This document shows, in pieces, positions 35,120 through 44,197 of a DNA stretch of 64,000 bases. Source of the stretch: Rhizobium sp. SSA_523 (GTDB taxonomy: Bacteria > Pseudomonadota > Alphaproteobacteria > Rhizobiales > Rhizobiaceae); contig NZ_CP129382.1 in the NCBI RefSeq assembly GCF_030435705.1, positions 682,001-746,000 of the forward strand, given 5' to 3'. The position numbers were made by a program, and so were the translations under genes. A model generated the notes under the pieces. It worked only from the letters and a program-made list of their open reading frames with translations. It made no database searches and had not been told where the DNA came from. Position 1 is the stretch's first letter. Every line of letters begins with the position of its first letter.

Positions 35120-37681
35120 ATGCTATACTTTTCCCGCTGGAAAACACTGTTCATCTGGTTCGTGATCGCCGTCGGCGCCATCGTCGCGGCTCCGAACCTT
35201 CTCAGCAACGAGCAGATGGCAAAGCTCCCGGACTGGTTTCCGGCCAAGAAGGTCACGCTCGGCCTCGATCTGCAGGGCGGGTCGCACATCATGCTCAAGC
35301 TCGAGCGTGGCGACATCGTCAAGGAGCGGCTGGAAACGGTTGTCGGTGATGTCCGCAACACCTTGCGGGAAGCCAGCGTCCGCTATAGCGGCCTGAGCGG
35401 CAATGGCCAGCAGATCCAGGTGCGGATCACCGATCCTGCCCAGGTGGAGGCGGCCAAGCAGGCCCTGCAGCCGCTGCTGCAGCCGGTCTCCGCCGGAACC
35501 TTCGGCGGCACCATCACGGAAGTTTCGCTGCAGGACGATGGCAATGGCCAGCTGACGCTTGCGCTGACAGATGCCGGGATCGGCTACCGCGTCTCCTCCG
35601 CGCTCACCCAGTCGATCGAGGTCGTGCGCCGGCGTGTCGACGAGCTCGGCACGACCGAGCCTCTGATCCAGCGCCAGGGCGACGACCGCATCATCGTACA
35701 GGTTCCCGGGCTTGAGGATCCGCAGCGGCTGAAGGCGCTGCTGAACCAGACCGCCAAGCTGACCTTCCACATGGTCGATAGCAGCATGCCGGTTCAGGAG
35801 GCGCTGAACGGCCGTCCGCCCGCGGCCTCCGAAATTCTCTATTCCATGGATGATCCGCCGATCCCCTATCTGGTGGAGCGCCGCGCCCTCGTCTCCGGCG
35901 AAAGCCTTGTCGATGCGCAGGCCAGCTTCAACCAGCAGACCAACGAACCGGTGGTGACCTTCCGCTTCGATTCCCGCGGCGCCCAGAGGTTTGCTCAGGC
36001 GACGCAGCAGAATGTCGGTCGGCCCTTCGCCATCGTCCTCGACAACCAGATCATCTCGGCACCCGTCATCCGCGAGCCGATCATCGGCGGTTCCGGTCAG
36101 ATCTCCGGCAATTTCACCGTCGAAAGCGCCAATGACCTGGCCGTGCTGCTGCGCGCCGGAGCGCTGCCGGCCACGCTGACGGTCGTCGAAGAGCGCACGG
36201 TCGGCCCCGGCCTCGGCGCGGATTCCATTCGCGCCGGCGTCGTTGCCAGCGCCATCGGCGCCGTGGCCGTTGCCGGGTTCATGTTCGCCTTCTACGGATT
36301 TTTCGGCTTCCTCGCAAATGTCGCGCTGCTCGTCAACATCGTCCTGATCCTCGCGACGCTGACGCTGATCGGCTCGACGCTGACTTTGCCCGGTATTGCC
36401 GGTATCGTCCTGACCATGGGCATGGCGGTTGATTCCAACGTTCTGATCTACGAGCGCATCCGCGACGAGGTGAAGAGCGGGCGGTCGCTCCTGCCGGCGA
36501 TCGACAGCGGTTTCCGCCGCGCCTTCGCCACCATTATCGACGCCAACCTGACGACGCTGATTGCTGCCGTGGTGCTCTTCTATCTCGGCTCCGGCCCGGT
36601 TCGCGGCTTTGCCGTGACGCTGGCGGTCGGTATCGTGACGACCGTCTTCACCGCCTTTACCTTTACCAGCTGGATGTTCTCGCTGTGGGTAAAGCGGGCA
36701 AAGCCGAAGCAGCTGCCGAAGGGCATCCGAACCGGCATGTTCGATGGGCGCGGCCTGCCGTTCATGTCGCTGCGCCGCTATACGTTCATGGGCGCGGCCG
36801 CATTGTCCGTCGCAGCCGTGGTGGGTTTTGCAACGGTCGGGATGAATCTCGGCATCGACTTCCGCGGCGGATCGATCATCGAATTGCGCGCGCGCCAGGG
36901 CGATGCCAACATCGCCGATATCCGCGCGCGTCTCGACCAGCTGAATCTCGGCGAAGTGCAGGCCCAGGGCTTTGGCTCTCCGGCCGAGGTTCTGGTTCGC
37001 GTGCAGGCGCAGGAGGGCGGCGAGAATGCCGAGCAATCGGCGCTCGAACGCATCCGCAACGACCTGGAGCAGGATTACGAGTTCCGCCGCGTCGAAGTGG
37101 TGGGTCCGGCCGTGTCCAGCGAACTGACCTATTCCGCCACGATCGGCGTGGCGGTCGCGCTGCTCTTCATCCTGATCTATATCTGGTTCCGCTTCGAATG
37201 GCAGTTTGCCGTGGGCGCCATCATCGCCACACTGCACGACGTGATCCTCACCATCGGCATATTCGTGCTGACCGGCATCGAGTTCAACCTGACGAGTATC
37301 GCCGCCATTCTGACGATCGTTGGCTATTCGCTCAACGATACCGTCGTGGTCTATGACCGCATGCGCGAAAACCTGCGGCGCTACAAGAAGATGCCGCTGG
37401 CGGAGCTGATCGACATCTCGATCAACCAGACCCTGTCGCGTACGGTTCTGACCGGCTTGACGACGATGCTGGCGCTTGCCTCGCTCTATATCTTCGGCGG
37501 CGAAGTCATCCGCTCCTTCACCTTTGCCATGCTGTTCGGCGTCGCCGTCGGAACATTCTCCTCCATCTATATCGCGGCACCGGTGCTGATCGCCTTCAAG
37601 CTCCGCACGGATGTCTTCAACGCAGACGAGGACAAGGCCAAGACGGCAAAGACTGTGCCGGCGGGCAAAGCGGGCAGCTGA
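35120..37681 (+). CDS. secDF: Fused protein-export membrane protein SecDF
   Basis: A single 853-residue polypeptide combining SecD (about residues 1-525) and SecF (about 540-853). SecDF uses the proton motive force to help pull preproteins through SecYEG. SecD part: first helix (LFIWFVIAVGAIVAA), LGLDLQGGSHIMLKLE, the large periplasmic P1 domain, and the six-helix block with GMAVDSNVLIYERIRDE. SecF part: IDFRGGSIIELR and the helix motif GYSLNDTVVVYDRMREN. Fused SecDF occurs in several bacteria, including many alphaproteobacteria. Downstream are the Mth938- and NDUFAF6-like genes. Confidence 0.97.
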   Translation: MLYFSRWKTLFIWFVIAVGAIVAAPNLLSNEQMAKLPDWFPAKKVTLGLDLQGGSHIMLKLERGDIVKERLETVVGDVRNTLREASVRYSGLSGNGQQIQVRITDPAQVEAAKQALQPLLQPVSAGTFGGTITEVSLQDDGNGQLTLALTDAGIGYRVSSALTQSIEVVRRRVDELGTTEPLIQRQGDDRIIVQVPGLEDPQRLKALLNQTAKLTFHMVDSSMPVQEALNGRPPAASEILYSMDDPPIPYLVERRALVSGESLVDAQASFNQQTNEPVVTFRFDSRGAQRFAQATQQNVGRPFAIVLDNQIISAPVIREPIIGGSGQISGNFTVESANDLAVLLRAGALPATLTVVEERTVGPGLGADSIRAGVVASAIGAVAVAGFMFAFYGFFGFLANVALLVNIVLILATLTLIGSTLTLPGIAGIVLTMGMAVDSNVLIYERIRDEVKSGRSLLPAIDSGFRRAFATIIDANLTTLIAAVVLFYLGSGPVRGFAVTLAVGIVTTVFTAFTFTSWMFSLWVKRAKPKQLPKGIRTGMFDGRGLPFMSLRRYTFMGAAALSVAAVVGFATVGMNLGIDFRGGSIIELRARQGDANIADIRARLDQLNLGEVQAQGFGSPAEVLVRVQAQEGGENAEQSALERIRNDLEQDYEFRRVEVVGPAVSSELTYSATIGVAVALLFILIYIWFRFEWQFAVGAIIATLHDVILTIGIFVLTGIEFNLTSIAAILTIVGYSLNDTVVVYDRMRENLRRYKKMPLAELIDISINQTLSRTVLTGLTTMLALASLYIFGGEVIRSFTFAMLFGVAVGTFSSIYIAAPVLIAFKLRTDVFNADEDKAKTAKTVPAGKAGS

Positions 37682-37685
37682 GGCC

Positions 37686-38072
37686 ATGGCGCGTCCTGTC
37701 CACATTCGCGATGCGCATTTCCCCGGCCGTGCGCCGATCGACGCCTATGGCAATGGGGGATTTCGCTTCGCCGATATGTCGCATCGCGGCTCTCTCTTGT
37801 GTCTACCGAGCGGCGTCTATGGCTGGGATATGGCGGAAGGGGACGCTTTGAGCGTCGAGGCCTTCCAGAGGGTGATCGAGGAAGGCGATACGTTCGAATT
37901 CCTGCTGGTCGGCACCGGCCGGGACATCCGGCCATTGCCGGCGCCGCTCAAGGCGGCGCTGCGCGCCCGCGGCATTTCCTCCGACCCGATGGGAACCGGT
38001 GCGGCCATTCGCACGTATAACATCATGCTGGCGGAATCGCGTCCTGTGGCCGCCGCGCTGATCGCCGTATGA
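37686..38072 (+). CDS. Mth938-like (DUF498) protein, NDUFAF3 homologue
   Basis: A 128-residue cytoplasmic protein of the DUF498/Mth938 family, which includes the mitochondrial complex I assembly factor NDUFAF3. Shared blocks seen here: YGNGGFRF, FLLVGTGRDIRPLP, ALRARGIS and AAIRTYNIMLAESRPVAAAL. It starts 4 bp after the secDF stop codon (ATG at 37686) and overlaps the next gene by 4 bases (ATGA). Its bacterial function is not established; a link to respiratory complex I assembly is inferred from the mitochondrial homologue and its partner. Confidence 0.9.
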   Translation: MARPVHIRDAHFPGRAPIDAYGNGGFRFADMSHRGSLLCLPSGVYGWDMAEGDALSVEAFQRVIEEGDTFEFLLVGTGRDIRPLPAPLKAALRARGISSDPMGTGAAIRTYNIMLAESRPVAAALIAV

Positions 38073-38953
38073 CAAACAGCGCAGGAGGGAGTGAGGCCGT
38101 GACGGCTGTGGCCGCAGACCATTTCGACATCTGCCTCCAGGCGCTGCGCGATTCCGACCGCGACCGCTATCTTGCCTGTCTTCTGGCGCCTGCCGACAAG
38201 CGCGGGCCGCTGGCGGCACTTTACGCCTTCAATGCCGAACTCGCGCGCATTCGCGACGTGATCCAGCAGCCGCTGGCTGGCGAGATCCGGCTGCAATGGT
38301 GGCGCGACCTGCTGTCGGGCAAGCCGACGGGAGAGGTCAATGCCAATCCGGTTGCCGCCGCCCTGCTGGCGACCATGGCCCAATACCGCCTGCCGCGCGA
38401 TGTTCTGATCAACATGACGGAAGCACGCATTTTCGATCTCTATGACGATCCCATGCCGGATCGCAATGCGCTGGAAGGCTATGCCGGCGAAACGGCTTCG
38501 GCGCTCATCCAGCTGGCCGGCCTGGTGCTCGATGCTCCGCAGGCCATGCAGCAGGCGGAGCTTGCAGGCCATGCGGGCGTGGCGCAGGCGATTGCCGGAA
38601 GCCTGCTGCTCCTGCCGGTGCATCGTCGGCGCGGGCAGGTCTACCTGCCGCTTGCCATCCTGTCCGCCACGGGACTGGATCGTGACGGCTTTCTCGCAGA
38701 GCCTGTCGGCGCTCAGCATCATGCCGCGGTCGAAGCCTTTGCGGGGCTCGGTCTCGAGCATCTGGCCAAGGCAAAGAGGGCAGGCGGCATTCCCGCCGCA
38801 CTGCTGCCGGCCTTCCTGCCGGTCGCGCTCGCGGAACCGGTCCTGCAGCAGGCGGCGCGCGCGCCGGGCAGGGCATTCACGGGAAACCTGCAATCGCCGC
38901 AATGGCGCCGCCAATTGCGCATGATGCGCAGCCTTGCCCTGAAGCGTCTCTAG
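38069..38953 (+). CDS. Squalene/phytoene synthase family protein, NDUFAF6-like
   Basis: A 294-residue protein of the trans-isoprenyl diphosphate synthase fold. It resembles mitochondrial NDUFAF6 more than true phytoene synthases: YAFNAELARIRDVIQQPL, IRLQWWRDLL, RRRGQVYLPLAIL and HLAKAKR all have close counterparts. The Asp-rich metal motifs (DxxxD) of active prenyl synthases are not seen in the expected place (RIRDVI), so catalytic activity is doubtful. It overlaps the NDUFAF3-like gene by 4 bases, so coupling is likely. A role in complex I assembly is inference from homology and pairing. Confidence 0.88.
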   Translation: MTNSAGGSEAVTAVAADHFDICLQALRDSDRDRYLACLLAPADKRGPLAALYAFNAELARIRDVIQQPLAGEIRLQWWRDLLSGKPTGEVNANPVAAALLATMAQYRLPRDVLINMTEARIFDLYDDPMPDRNALEGYAGETASALIQLAGLVLDAPQAMQQAELAGHAGVAQAIAGSLLLLPVHRRRGQVYLPLAILSATGLDRDGFLAEPVGAQHHAAVEAFAGLGLEHLAKAKRAGGIPAALLPAFLPVALAEPVLQQAARAPGRAFTGNLQSPQWRRQLRMMRSLALKRL

Positions 38954-39156
38954 GCGGACTTGCATTTGCCGGCCGACGCTCCAACCGCTTGGCCTGTTGT
39001 TTCGACGCAGCTTCCGGTCAAAACATTCGTGGGACAGTTTTCCGGACCCTGCTTTGGCCCAGTGCTTGCCTGCGACATGTTTCTCGACGGGTCACATTCG
39101 CGCAAGCCTCAGGCGTTAGTCAGGAGTAGCGCTACGGAATGGAGAGAGGTGATCCG

Positions 39157-39630
39157 GTGAGCCTTGTCGTATGGTCGATCATCGCGGTCGTGGTTGTCGC
39201 CACAGCCTATTATGCCACGCGCATGAGCAAGGACCGCGAGGCGCTGGACCGGCACGATGCGGGTCTGGCCATTATCGAATTCGGACGCGCCTATCCGACC
39301 GAAGCCATTCGCAGCCTGCATGTCACGGAAAGCGGCGATGCCTGCTTCGTCCGCCTTTTCGAGAACAAGGCGGGTTTCATGCGCAATTACGGCGCCCATT
39401 ACGCCTGCCATCTGATCGAGCCGGGACGCGTCCGCGTTCAACCCCTCGGCAATGGCCGCGGCTTCCAGGTGGAGTTTCTCGACGCACCGACCCAGAGCGG
39501 CGCCTATGTCTTCTCGACCGCCGCCGAGGCGGCGGAGGTTTCGCTCTGGCTTCTCGGCAATTATGTCGGGCCGGATGACCGCCACCTACTCGGCGGCGCT
39601 CATACCGAGATCGGCGACGGACGGAGCTGA
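39157..39630 (+). CDS. Hypothetical membrane-anchored protein (157 aa)
   Basis: A protein with one N-terminal membrane helix ([19 protein letters not shown]) and a soluble domain containing [36 protein letters not shown] and a terminal region ([14 protein letters not shown]). GTG at 39157 is preferred because GAGAGG lies 7 bases upstream; an ATG at 39139 is the alternative. Conserved in rhizobia as far as I remember, but not characterised. The last 45 bases overlap the 3' end of trmFO on the opposite strand. Confidence 0.75.
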   Translation: MSLVVWSIIAVVVVATAYYATRMSKDREALDRHDAGLAIIEFGRAYPTEAIRSLHVTESGDACFVRLFENKAGFMRNYGAHYACHLIEPGRVRVQPLGNGRGFQVEFLDAPTQSGAYVFSTAAEAAEVSLWLLGNYVGPDDRHLLGGAHTEIGDGRS

Positions 39631-41061
39631 GTCGTCCGAGGCGAAGACCGGAGGCTCGACCCCCAGCCAGGCCGCGCAATCGGTGAGGGCCCGGCGTGAC
39701 ATGAGCTTGCGTTTCATTATGGTCTTGTCCTTACCGCGAAAGCGCTTGACGCCCTCTGGCTTGACGATGGATCCGGGCGCCAGCTCCGGAAACAGGCCGA
39801 AATTGACGTTCATCGGCTGGAAAGAGCGCTTGCCCGGCTCGTCGTCGGAGACGAGATGGCCGCCGGTGATGTGGTTCAGCAGCGAACCGAGCGCGGTCGT
39901 GGCCGGCGGGGCTTTAGGCGCCTGCCCCCTGGCCTCGGCGGCGGCGAAGCGGCCTGCCAGCAAGCCGATCGCGGCGCTCTCGACATAGCCCTCGCAGCCG
40001 GTGATCTGGCCGGCAAAGCGCAGGCCGGGCCGGGATTTCAGCGTCAGGCTGCGGTCGAGCAGGATCGGCGAATGGATATAGGTATTGCGGTGCAGTCCGC
40101 CGAGGCGGGCAAATTCCGCCTGCTGCAGCCCGGGGATCATCCGGAAGATCTCCGCCTGCGCGCCATATTTCAGCTTGGTCTGGAAACCCACCATATTATA
40201 GAGCGTGCCGAGCGCATTGTCCTGGCGCAGTTGAACCACGGCATAGGGCTTGACGGTCGGGTTATGCGCATTGGTCAATCCCATCGGCTTCATCGGGCCA
40301 TGGCGCAGGGTCTCGCGGCCGCGCTCGGCCATGACCTCGATCGGCAGGCAGCCGTCGAAATAGGGCGTTCCCTCCCATTCCTTGAAGCCCACCGTGTCGC
40401 CGGCGATCAGCGCATCGATGAAGGCATCATATTGCGCCTTGTCCATCGGGCAGTTGATATAGTCCTTGCCATTGCCGCCAGGACCGACCTTGTCGTAGCG
40501 GGACTGATACCAGCAAATATCCATGTCGATGGACTCGCGGTGAACGATCGGCGCAATGGCATCGAAAAAGGCCAGCGCATCCTCGCCGGTCTGGGCCTGG
40601 ATCGCGCCGGCAAGGCTCGCCGAGGTGAGGGGCCCGGTGGCAATGATCGTCAGCCCCCAATCCTCCGGCGGCAGGCCCTGCACTTCCTCGCGAAGCACCG
40701 TGATCAGCGGATGCCCGTGAATCTCCCGCGTCACGGCCTCGGAGAACCCGTCGCGATCGACGGCCAGCGCACCGCCGGCCGGAACCTGGTGACGATCCGC
40801 GCAGGCCATGATCAGCGATCCGGCCAGCCGCATCTCGGCATGGATGACGCCCACCGCATTGGCTGAGGCATCGTCGGAGCGGAAGGAATTGGAGCAGACG
40901 AGTTCGGCAAGTCCATCGGTCTTGTGCGCATCCGTGCCGCGCACGCCGCGCATTTCGTGCAGGATGACGGGGATGCCGGATTGGGCCAGCTGCCAGGCGG
41001 CTTCGGAGCCGGCAAGGCCGCCGCCGACCACGTGAACGGGTTTGGAAGAGATCTGTGTCAT
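39586..41061 (-). CDS. trmFO: Methylenetetrahydrofolate-tRNA-(uracil-5-)-methyltransferase
   Basis: A folate- and FAD-dependent enzyme that makes m5U54 in the T loop of tRNA; 491 aa. The FAD-binding start is [19 protein letters not shown], followed by [30 protein letters not shown], typical of TrmFO. The blocks [20 protein letters not shown] and [16 protein letters not shown] are the C-terminal FAD/folate parts. ATG at 41061. The gene is convergent with, and overlaps by 45 bases, the gene at 39157-39630. Confidence 0.95.
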   Translation of the reverse strand: MTQISSKPVHVVGGGLAGSEAAWQLAQSGIPVILHEMRGVRGTDAHKTDGLAELVCSNSFRSDDASANAVGVIHAEMRLAGSLIMACADRHQVPAGGALAVDRDGFSEAVTREIHGHPLITVLREEVQGLPPEDWGLTIIATGPLTSASLAGAIQAQTGEDALAFFDAIAPIVHRESIDMDICWYQSRYDKVGPGGNGKDYINCPMDKAQYDAFIDALIAGDTVGFKEWEGTPYFDGCLPIEVMAERGRETLRHGPMKPMGLTNAHNPTVKPYAVVQLRQDNALGTLYNMVGFQTKLKYGAQAEIFRMIPGLQQAEFARLGGLHRNTYIHSPILLDRSLTLKSRPGLRFAGQITGCEGYVESAAIGLLAGRFAAAEARGQAPKAPPATTALGSLLNHITGGHLVSDDEPGKRSFQPMNVNFGLFPELAPGSIVKPEGVKRFRGKDKTIMKRKLMSRRALTDCAAWLGVEPPVFASDDSAPSVADLGMSAAE

Positions 41062-41140
41062 GGGCCGGCTCAATATCACGAGGCGCGACGACATCCAACA
41101 TCAAAGGCGAAGGTGCGCCGCGCCGCCACTCAGCATCGAT

Positions 41141-41259
41141 CGGCAGGACATGGCATCTGCCGGCAGGACACGGCATCTGCCGGCAAGAAATGCATCTATG
41201 CCGGCAAGAAACGGCACTGCGGGCAGGAGATGGCACTGCCGGCAGGATCGGGCAAAGAT
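41141..41259. repeat. Degenerate ~20-bp direct repeat cluster (6 units)
   Basis: Six consecutive units of 19-21 bp. The first two are nearly identical (CGGCAGGACATGGCATCTGC and the same with one change). Units start at 41141, 41161, 41181, 41202, 41221 and 41240 and become more degenerate. The junctions create the palindrome CTGCCGGCAG. They lie between the 5' ends of two minus-strand genes (trmFO and the GST). No gene or known element is recognised in them. Confidence 0.75.
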
Positions 41260-41311
41260 CGGCACCGGTCAGAAGTAGTCTCCAAGCCGGCGGCTGGGCT
41301 GGGCTCGCGGC

Positions 41312-41944
41312 TCAGCCTTGCGGAGCGGCACGTTCCGCGGCCAGAGCATCGTCGAGCTCCGTTGCCCGGATATGCGCCGGCCTCTGCGCAATGTGTGCAA
41401 CATAGGCCTCGAATGCCGGGCGTTTCTCGATCGAGCCGAACTCCATGCCCCACATCAGGTGCGAGCCGACATAGACGTCCGCCGCCGTGAAGCGGTCTCC
41501 GGCGATATGATCCGACTGCGACACTGCCTGCTCCAGAGTATCGATCACCTGCGGATAGGAGCCATAGCCCATCATCGGCCGCTTGTCGGCCGGAACTTCG
41601 AAGCCGAGGCTGCGATTGCTGACGGCAGCCTCCAGCGGACCGGCGGCGAAGAACATCCAGCGATAATAGGCGGCGCGTTCCGCATCGGTTTGCGGGGAAA
41701 GCCCGGTCTCCGGAAAGACGTCGGCGAGATAGGCGCAGATCGCCGCGCATTCCGTCACGACATTCCCGCCATGCTGGAGCGCCGGCACCTTGCCCATAGG
41801 ATTGACCGCCCGATAATCGGCGGACTTCATCTCCGGACCGAAAGCAAGCACCTTCACCTCATAGGCGAGGCCGACCTCTTCCAGCATCCAGCGGGCAATG
41901 CGGCCCCGTGACATGGGGTTCGTGTAAAGCAGCAATGACGACAT
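41312..41944 (-). CDS. Glutathione S-transferase family protein
   Basis: A cytoplasmic GST-fold protein of 210 aa. The thioredoxin-like N-terminal domain starts LLLYTNPMSRGRIARWMLEEV (Ser in the position that activates glutathione); the glutathione-binding block is NPMGKVPALQHGGNVVTECAAICAYLAD. The helical C-terminal domain follows (YYRWMFFAAGPLEAAV; FTAADVYVGSHLMWG). ATG at 41944 has AGGAGG 6 bases upstream. It probably conjugates or reduces electrophiles; the substrate is unknown. Confidence 0.9.
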   Translation of the reverse strand: MSSLLLYTNPMSRGRIARWMLEEVGLAYEVKVLAFGPEMKSADYRAVNPMGKVPALQHGGNVVTECAAICAYLADVFPETGLSPQTDAERAAYYRWMFFAAGPLEAAVSNRSLGFEVPADKRPMMGYGSYPQVIDTLEQAVSQSDHIAGDRFTAADVYVGSHLMWGMEFGSIEKRPAFEAYVAHIAQRPAHIRATELDDALAAERAAPQG

Positions 41945-41974
41945 GCGTTCCTCCTAATTGTTCCCTATATGTTC

Positions 41975-42004
41975 TATAGTGCCGTGATGACGTCCAGATG
42001 ACAA
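41975..42004 (-). promoter_or_regulatory. Putative promoter for the GST gene
   Basis: On the minus strand TTGTCA (42004-41999) and ACTATA (41980-41975) with an 18-base spacer, about 30 bp upstream of the GST ATG. It lies just downstream of the icd terminator. Confidence 0.35.
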
Positions 42005-42017
42005 GGGGATCACGGCA

Positions 42018-42052
42018 AAGAAAAAACCCGGCCGCAGGGCGACCGGGTTTTC
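42018..42052 (-). terminator. Rho-independent terminator after icd
   Basis: Stem AACCCGG/CCGGGTT with an 11-base loop; read on the minus strand it runs into TTTTTTCTTT. It lies about 50 bp downstream of the icd stop codon and separates it from the GST gene. Confidence 0.85.
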
Positions 42053-42099
42053 CGAGATCATCGGCTGGCCGAAAGGCCGAGGCGCGGTTCGGACGCGGC

Positions 42100-43314
42100 T
42101 TAGGCGCCCATGGCCTTCTGCAGATTCTCGTCGATCTTGTCGAGGAACGCCGTGGTGGAAAGCCAGGGCTGATCGGGACCGATCAGCAGCGCCAGATCCT
42201 TCGTCATGAAACCGTCCTCAACGGTGGAGACGCAGACCGTTTCCAGCGTTGCGGCAAATTTCGCCAGTTCGGCATTGTCGTCCAGCTTGGCGCGATGGGC
42301 GAGGCCACGCGTCCAGGCGAAGATCGAGGCGATCGAGTTGGTGGAGGTTTCCTGGCCCTTCTGATGCTGGCGGTAGTGACGCGTTACCGTGCCATGCGCG
42401 GCTTCGGCTTCAACCGTCTTGCCATCCGGCGTCAAGAGAACCGAGGTCATCAGGCCGAGCGAACCGAAGCCCTGGGCCACGGTATCGGACTGTACGTCGC
42501 CGTCATAGTTCTTGCAGGCCCAGACATAGCCGCCAGACCACTTCAGCGCCGAAGCGACCATGTCGTCGATCAGGCGATGCTCATAGGTGATGCCGGCTTC
42601 CTTGAACTGATCCTTGAACTCGGTCTCGTAGATCTCCTCGAACAGATCCTTGAAGCGGCCGTCATAGGCCTTCAGAATGGTGTTCTTCGTCGACAGATAG
42701 ACCGGCCACTTGCGCATCAGGCCGTACATCATCGATGCGCGGGCGAATTCACGGATGGATTCATCCAGATTGTACATGGCCATGGCCACGCCCGAACCCG
42801 GAGCGTTGAAGACTTCCTTCTCGATCACCTGGCCGTCTTCGCCGACGAATTTGATGGTCAGCTTGCCCTTGCCCGGGAACCTGAAATCGGTGGCGCGATA
42901 CTGGTCGCCGAAGGCGTGACGGCCGACGACGATCGGCTGTGTCCAGCCCGGAACGAGGCGCGGCACGTTCTTGCAGATGATCGGCTCGCGGAAGATCACG
43001 CCGCCCAGAATGTTGCGGATGGTGCCGTTCGGGCTCTTCCACATTTCCTTGAGGTTGAATTCCTTCACGCGCGCTTCGTCCGGCGTGATCGTCGCGCATT
43101 TGATGCCGACGCCGTATTTCTTGATGGCATTGGCGGCATCGACCGTCACCTGATCGTTGGTGGCGTCGCGGTTCTCAACCGAAAGGTCGTAGTAATCGAT
43201 GTCGAGGTCGAGATACGGATGGATCAGCTTGTCTTTGATGAGCTGCCAGATGATGCGCGTCATTTCATCGCCGTCGAGATCGGCGACAGGGTTGGCGACC
43301 TTGATCTTCTTCAT
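42100..43314 (-). CDS. icd: NADP-dependent isocitrate dehydrogenase
   Basis: Oxidatively decarboxylates isocitrate to 2-oxoglutarate in the TCA cycle, 404 aa. It is the eukaryotic-type dimeric enzyme common in alphaproteobacteria. Landmarks: [26 protein letters not shown] at the start, [30 protein letters not shown] (substrate binding), [15 protein letters not shown] block (here [21 protein letters not shown]) and [20 protein letters not shown]. Full length. It has a terminator downstream and a putative promoter upstream. Confidence 0.97.
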   Translation of the reverse strand: MKKIKVANPVADLDGDEMTRIIWQLIKDKLIHPYLDLDIDYYDLSVENRDATNDQVTVDAANAIKKYGVGIKCATITPDEARVKEFNLKEMWKSPNGTIRNILGGVIFREPIICKNVPRLVPGWTQPIVVGRHAFGDQYRATDFRFPGKGKLTIKFVGEDGQVIEKEVFNAPGSGVAMAMYNLDESIREFARASMMYGLMRKWPVYLSTKNTILKAYDGRFKDLFEEIYETEFKDQFKEAGITYEHRLIDDMVASALKWSGGYVWACKNYDGDVQSDTVAQGFGSLGLMTSVLLTPDGKTVEAEAAHGTVTRHYRQHQKGQETSTNSIASIFAWTRGLAHRAKLDDNAELAKFAATLETVCVSTVEDGFMTKDLALLIGPDQPWLSTTAFLDKIDENLQKAMGA

Positions 43315-43378
43315 GTATCTGCCTCTTGCATGAGCGGGAACCGGACGCTCCCGGGTAGGGTGGAACCAAGTCCCGAGC

Positions 43379-43406
43379 GCTATAGCATTAGCGCTGCAGA
43401 ACGCAA
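43379..43406 (-). promoter_or_regulatory. Putative sigma-70 promoter for icd
   Basis: On the minus strand TTGCGT (43406-43401) and TATAGC (43384-43379) with a 16-base spacer, giving a leader of about 60 nt to the icd ATG. Confidence 0.4.
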
Positions 43407-43488
43407 AGCGCTGGCGAACGATTTGGCATTGCCAAACCGCGCGGCCCGGATAATGTCTCGCCTCAATTCAACAAGGATCCTTATCGCC

Positions 43489-44031
43489 ATGCGCTGCTCT
43501 TTGCGCCTCCTTCCGCTCGCATTCGTCTTCGCGTCACTCTCGCTGCCCGCCGCGGCTGCCGATCCGGTGGCGCCGGTCCAGCAGGTGATGGACATGACGA
43601 AATACAATTGGGAAGCGGTCGACGCGGAATGGAAATACATTTTCGATTCGACGCCGCTGGCCAGCCTCTTCAGCAAGCGCTTCCAGGCGGCCTACAAGGA
43701 GGCGGCAAAGCACCCCGCCTACGAGACGGAGAACAACGAGCCCGGCGATCCGTTCGGCTATGACGTGATCACCAATTCGCAGGATGGCTGCCCGCTGCAG
43801 GATGTGAAGATCACCCCCGGAGCCGTCAAGGACGGCATTGCCGATGTGGCGGTGAGCTTCAAGATGTGGACCTGTATCGACGAGGCCGAGATCAAGAACA
43901 GCGTGTCGGAGGTGCATTTCGACGTGATCACCGAGGACGGCAAGCCGGTGATCGACGACATCCACCGCGTGGCCGACGGCGAGCGCGATTCGGTTCTGTC
44001 GGAAATGCAGGCGCTCGCCAAGGGTCAGTAA
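43489..44031 (+). CDS. Conserved hypothetical periplasmic protein
   Basis: A 180-residue secreted protein with a signal peptide (RLLPLAFVFASLSLPAAAA, about residue 24). The mature part has DMTKYNWEAVDAEWKYIFDSTPLASLFS and SQDGCPLQDVKITPGAVKDGIADVAVSFKMWTCIDEAEI, in which two cysteines may form a disulfide, and ends in a conserved acidic helix. It resembles the DUF3828-type nuclear transport factor-like group, but I am not certain. ATG at 43489 is taken; another ATG at 43453 is in frame. Divergent from icd. Function unknown. Confidence 0.7.
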   Translation: MRCSLRLLPLAFVFASLSLPAAAADPVAPVQQVMDMTKYNWEAVDAEWKYIFDSTPLASLFSKRFQAAYKEAAKHPAYETENNEPGDPFGYDVITNSQDGCPLQDVKITPGAVKDGIADVAVSFKMWTCIDEAEIKNSVSEVHFDVITEDGKPVIDDIHRVADGERDSVLSEMQALAKGQ

Positions 44032-44197
44032 GGCTTAGGCCGCCCGCATCCAGGCTTTCGCCATGCCGGGGATTCGGCAGGCGGGCTTGCCGCATGCGGG
44101 GCTCCGGCGTCCGGGCTTCGGCAGGCGGGCTTTGATTTTTGGTAGCAGCTGTGCCAGTGAGGCCTTTCCCATCCCGGTAAGGCTGCAGGTTGAGATC

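Noticed and set aside
35123..37705. 860-aa frame opposite secDF
   Set aside because: It is a complete antisense shadow of secDF, with His- and Asp/Gln-rich composition typical of such shadows and no family resemblance.
41141..41259. CRISPR array
   Set aside because: Units are directly adjacent without unique spacers, are degenerate and no cas gene is present.
41998..44031. 677-aa plus-strand frame running opposite icd
   Set aside because: It is antisense to a clear icd gene over most of its length; only the last 180 codons encode a real protein. High G+C coding DNA often opens the antisense frame.
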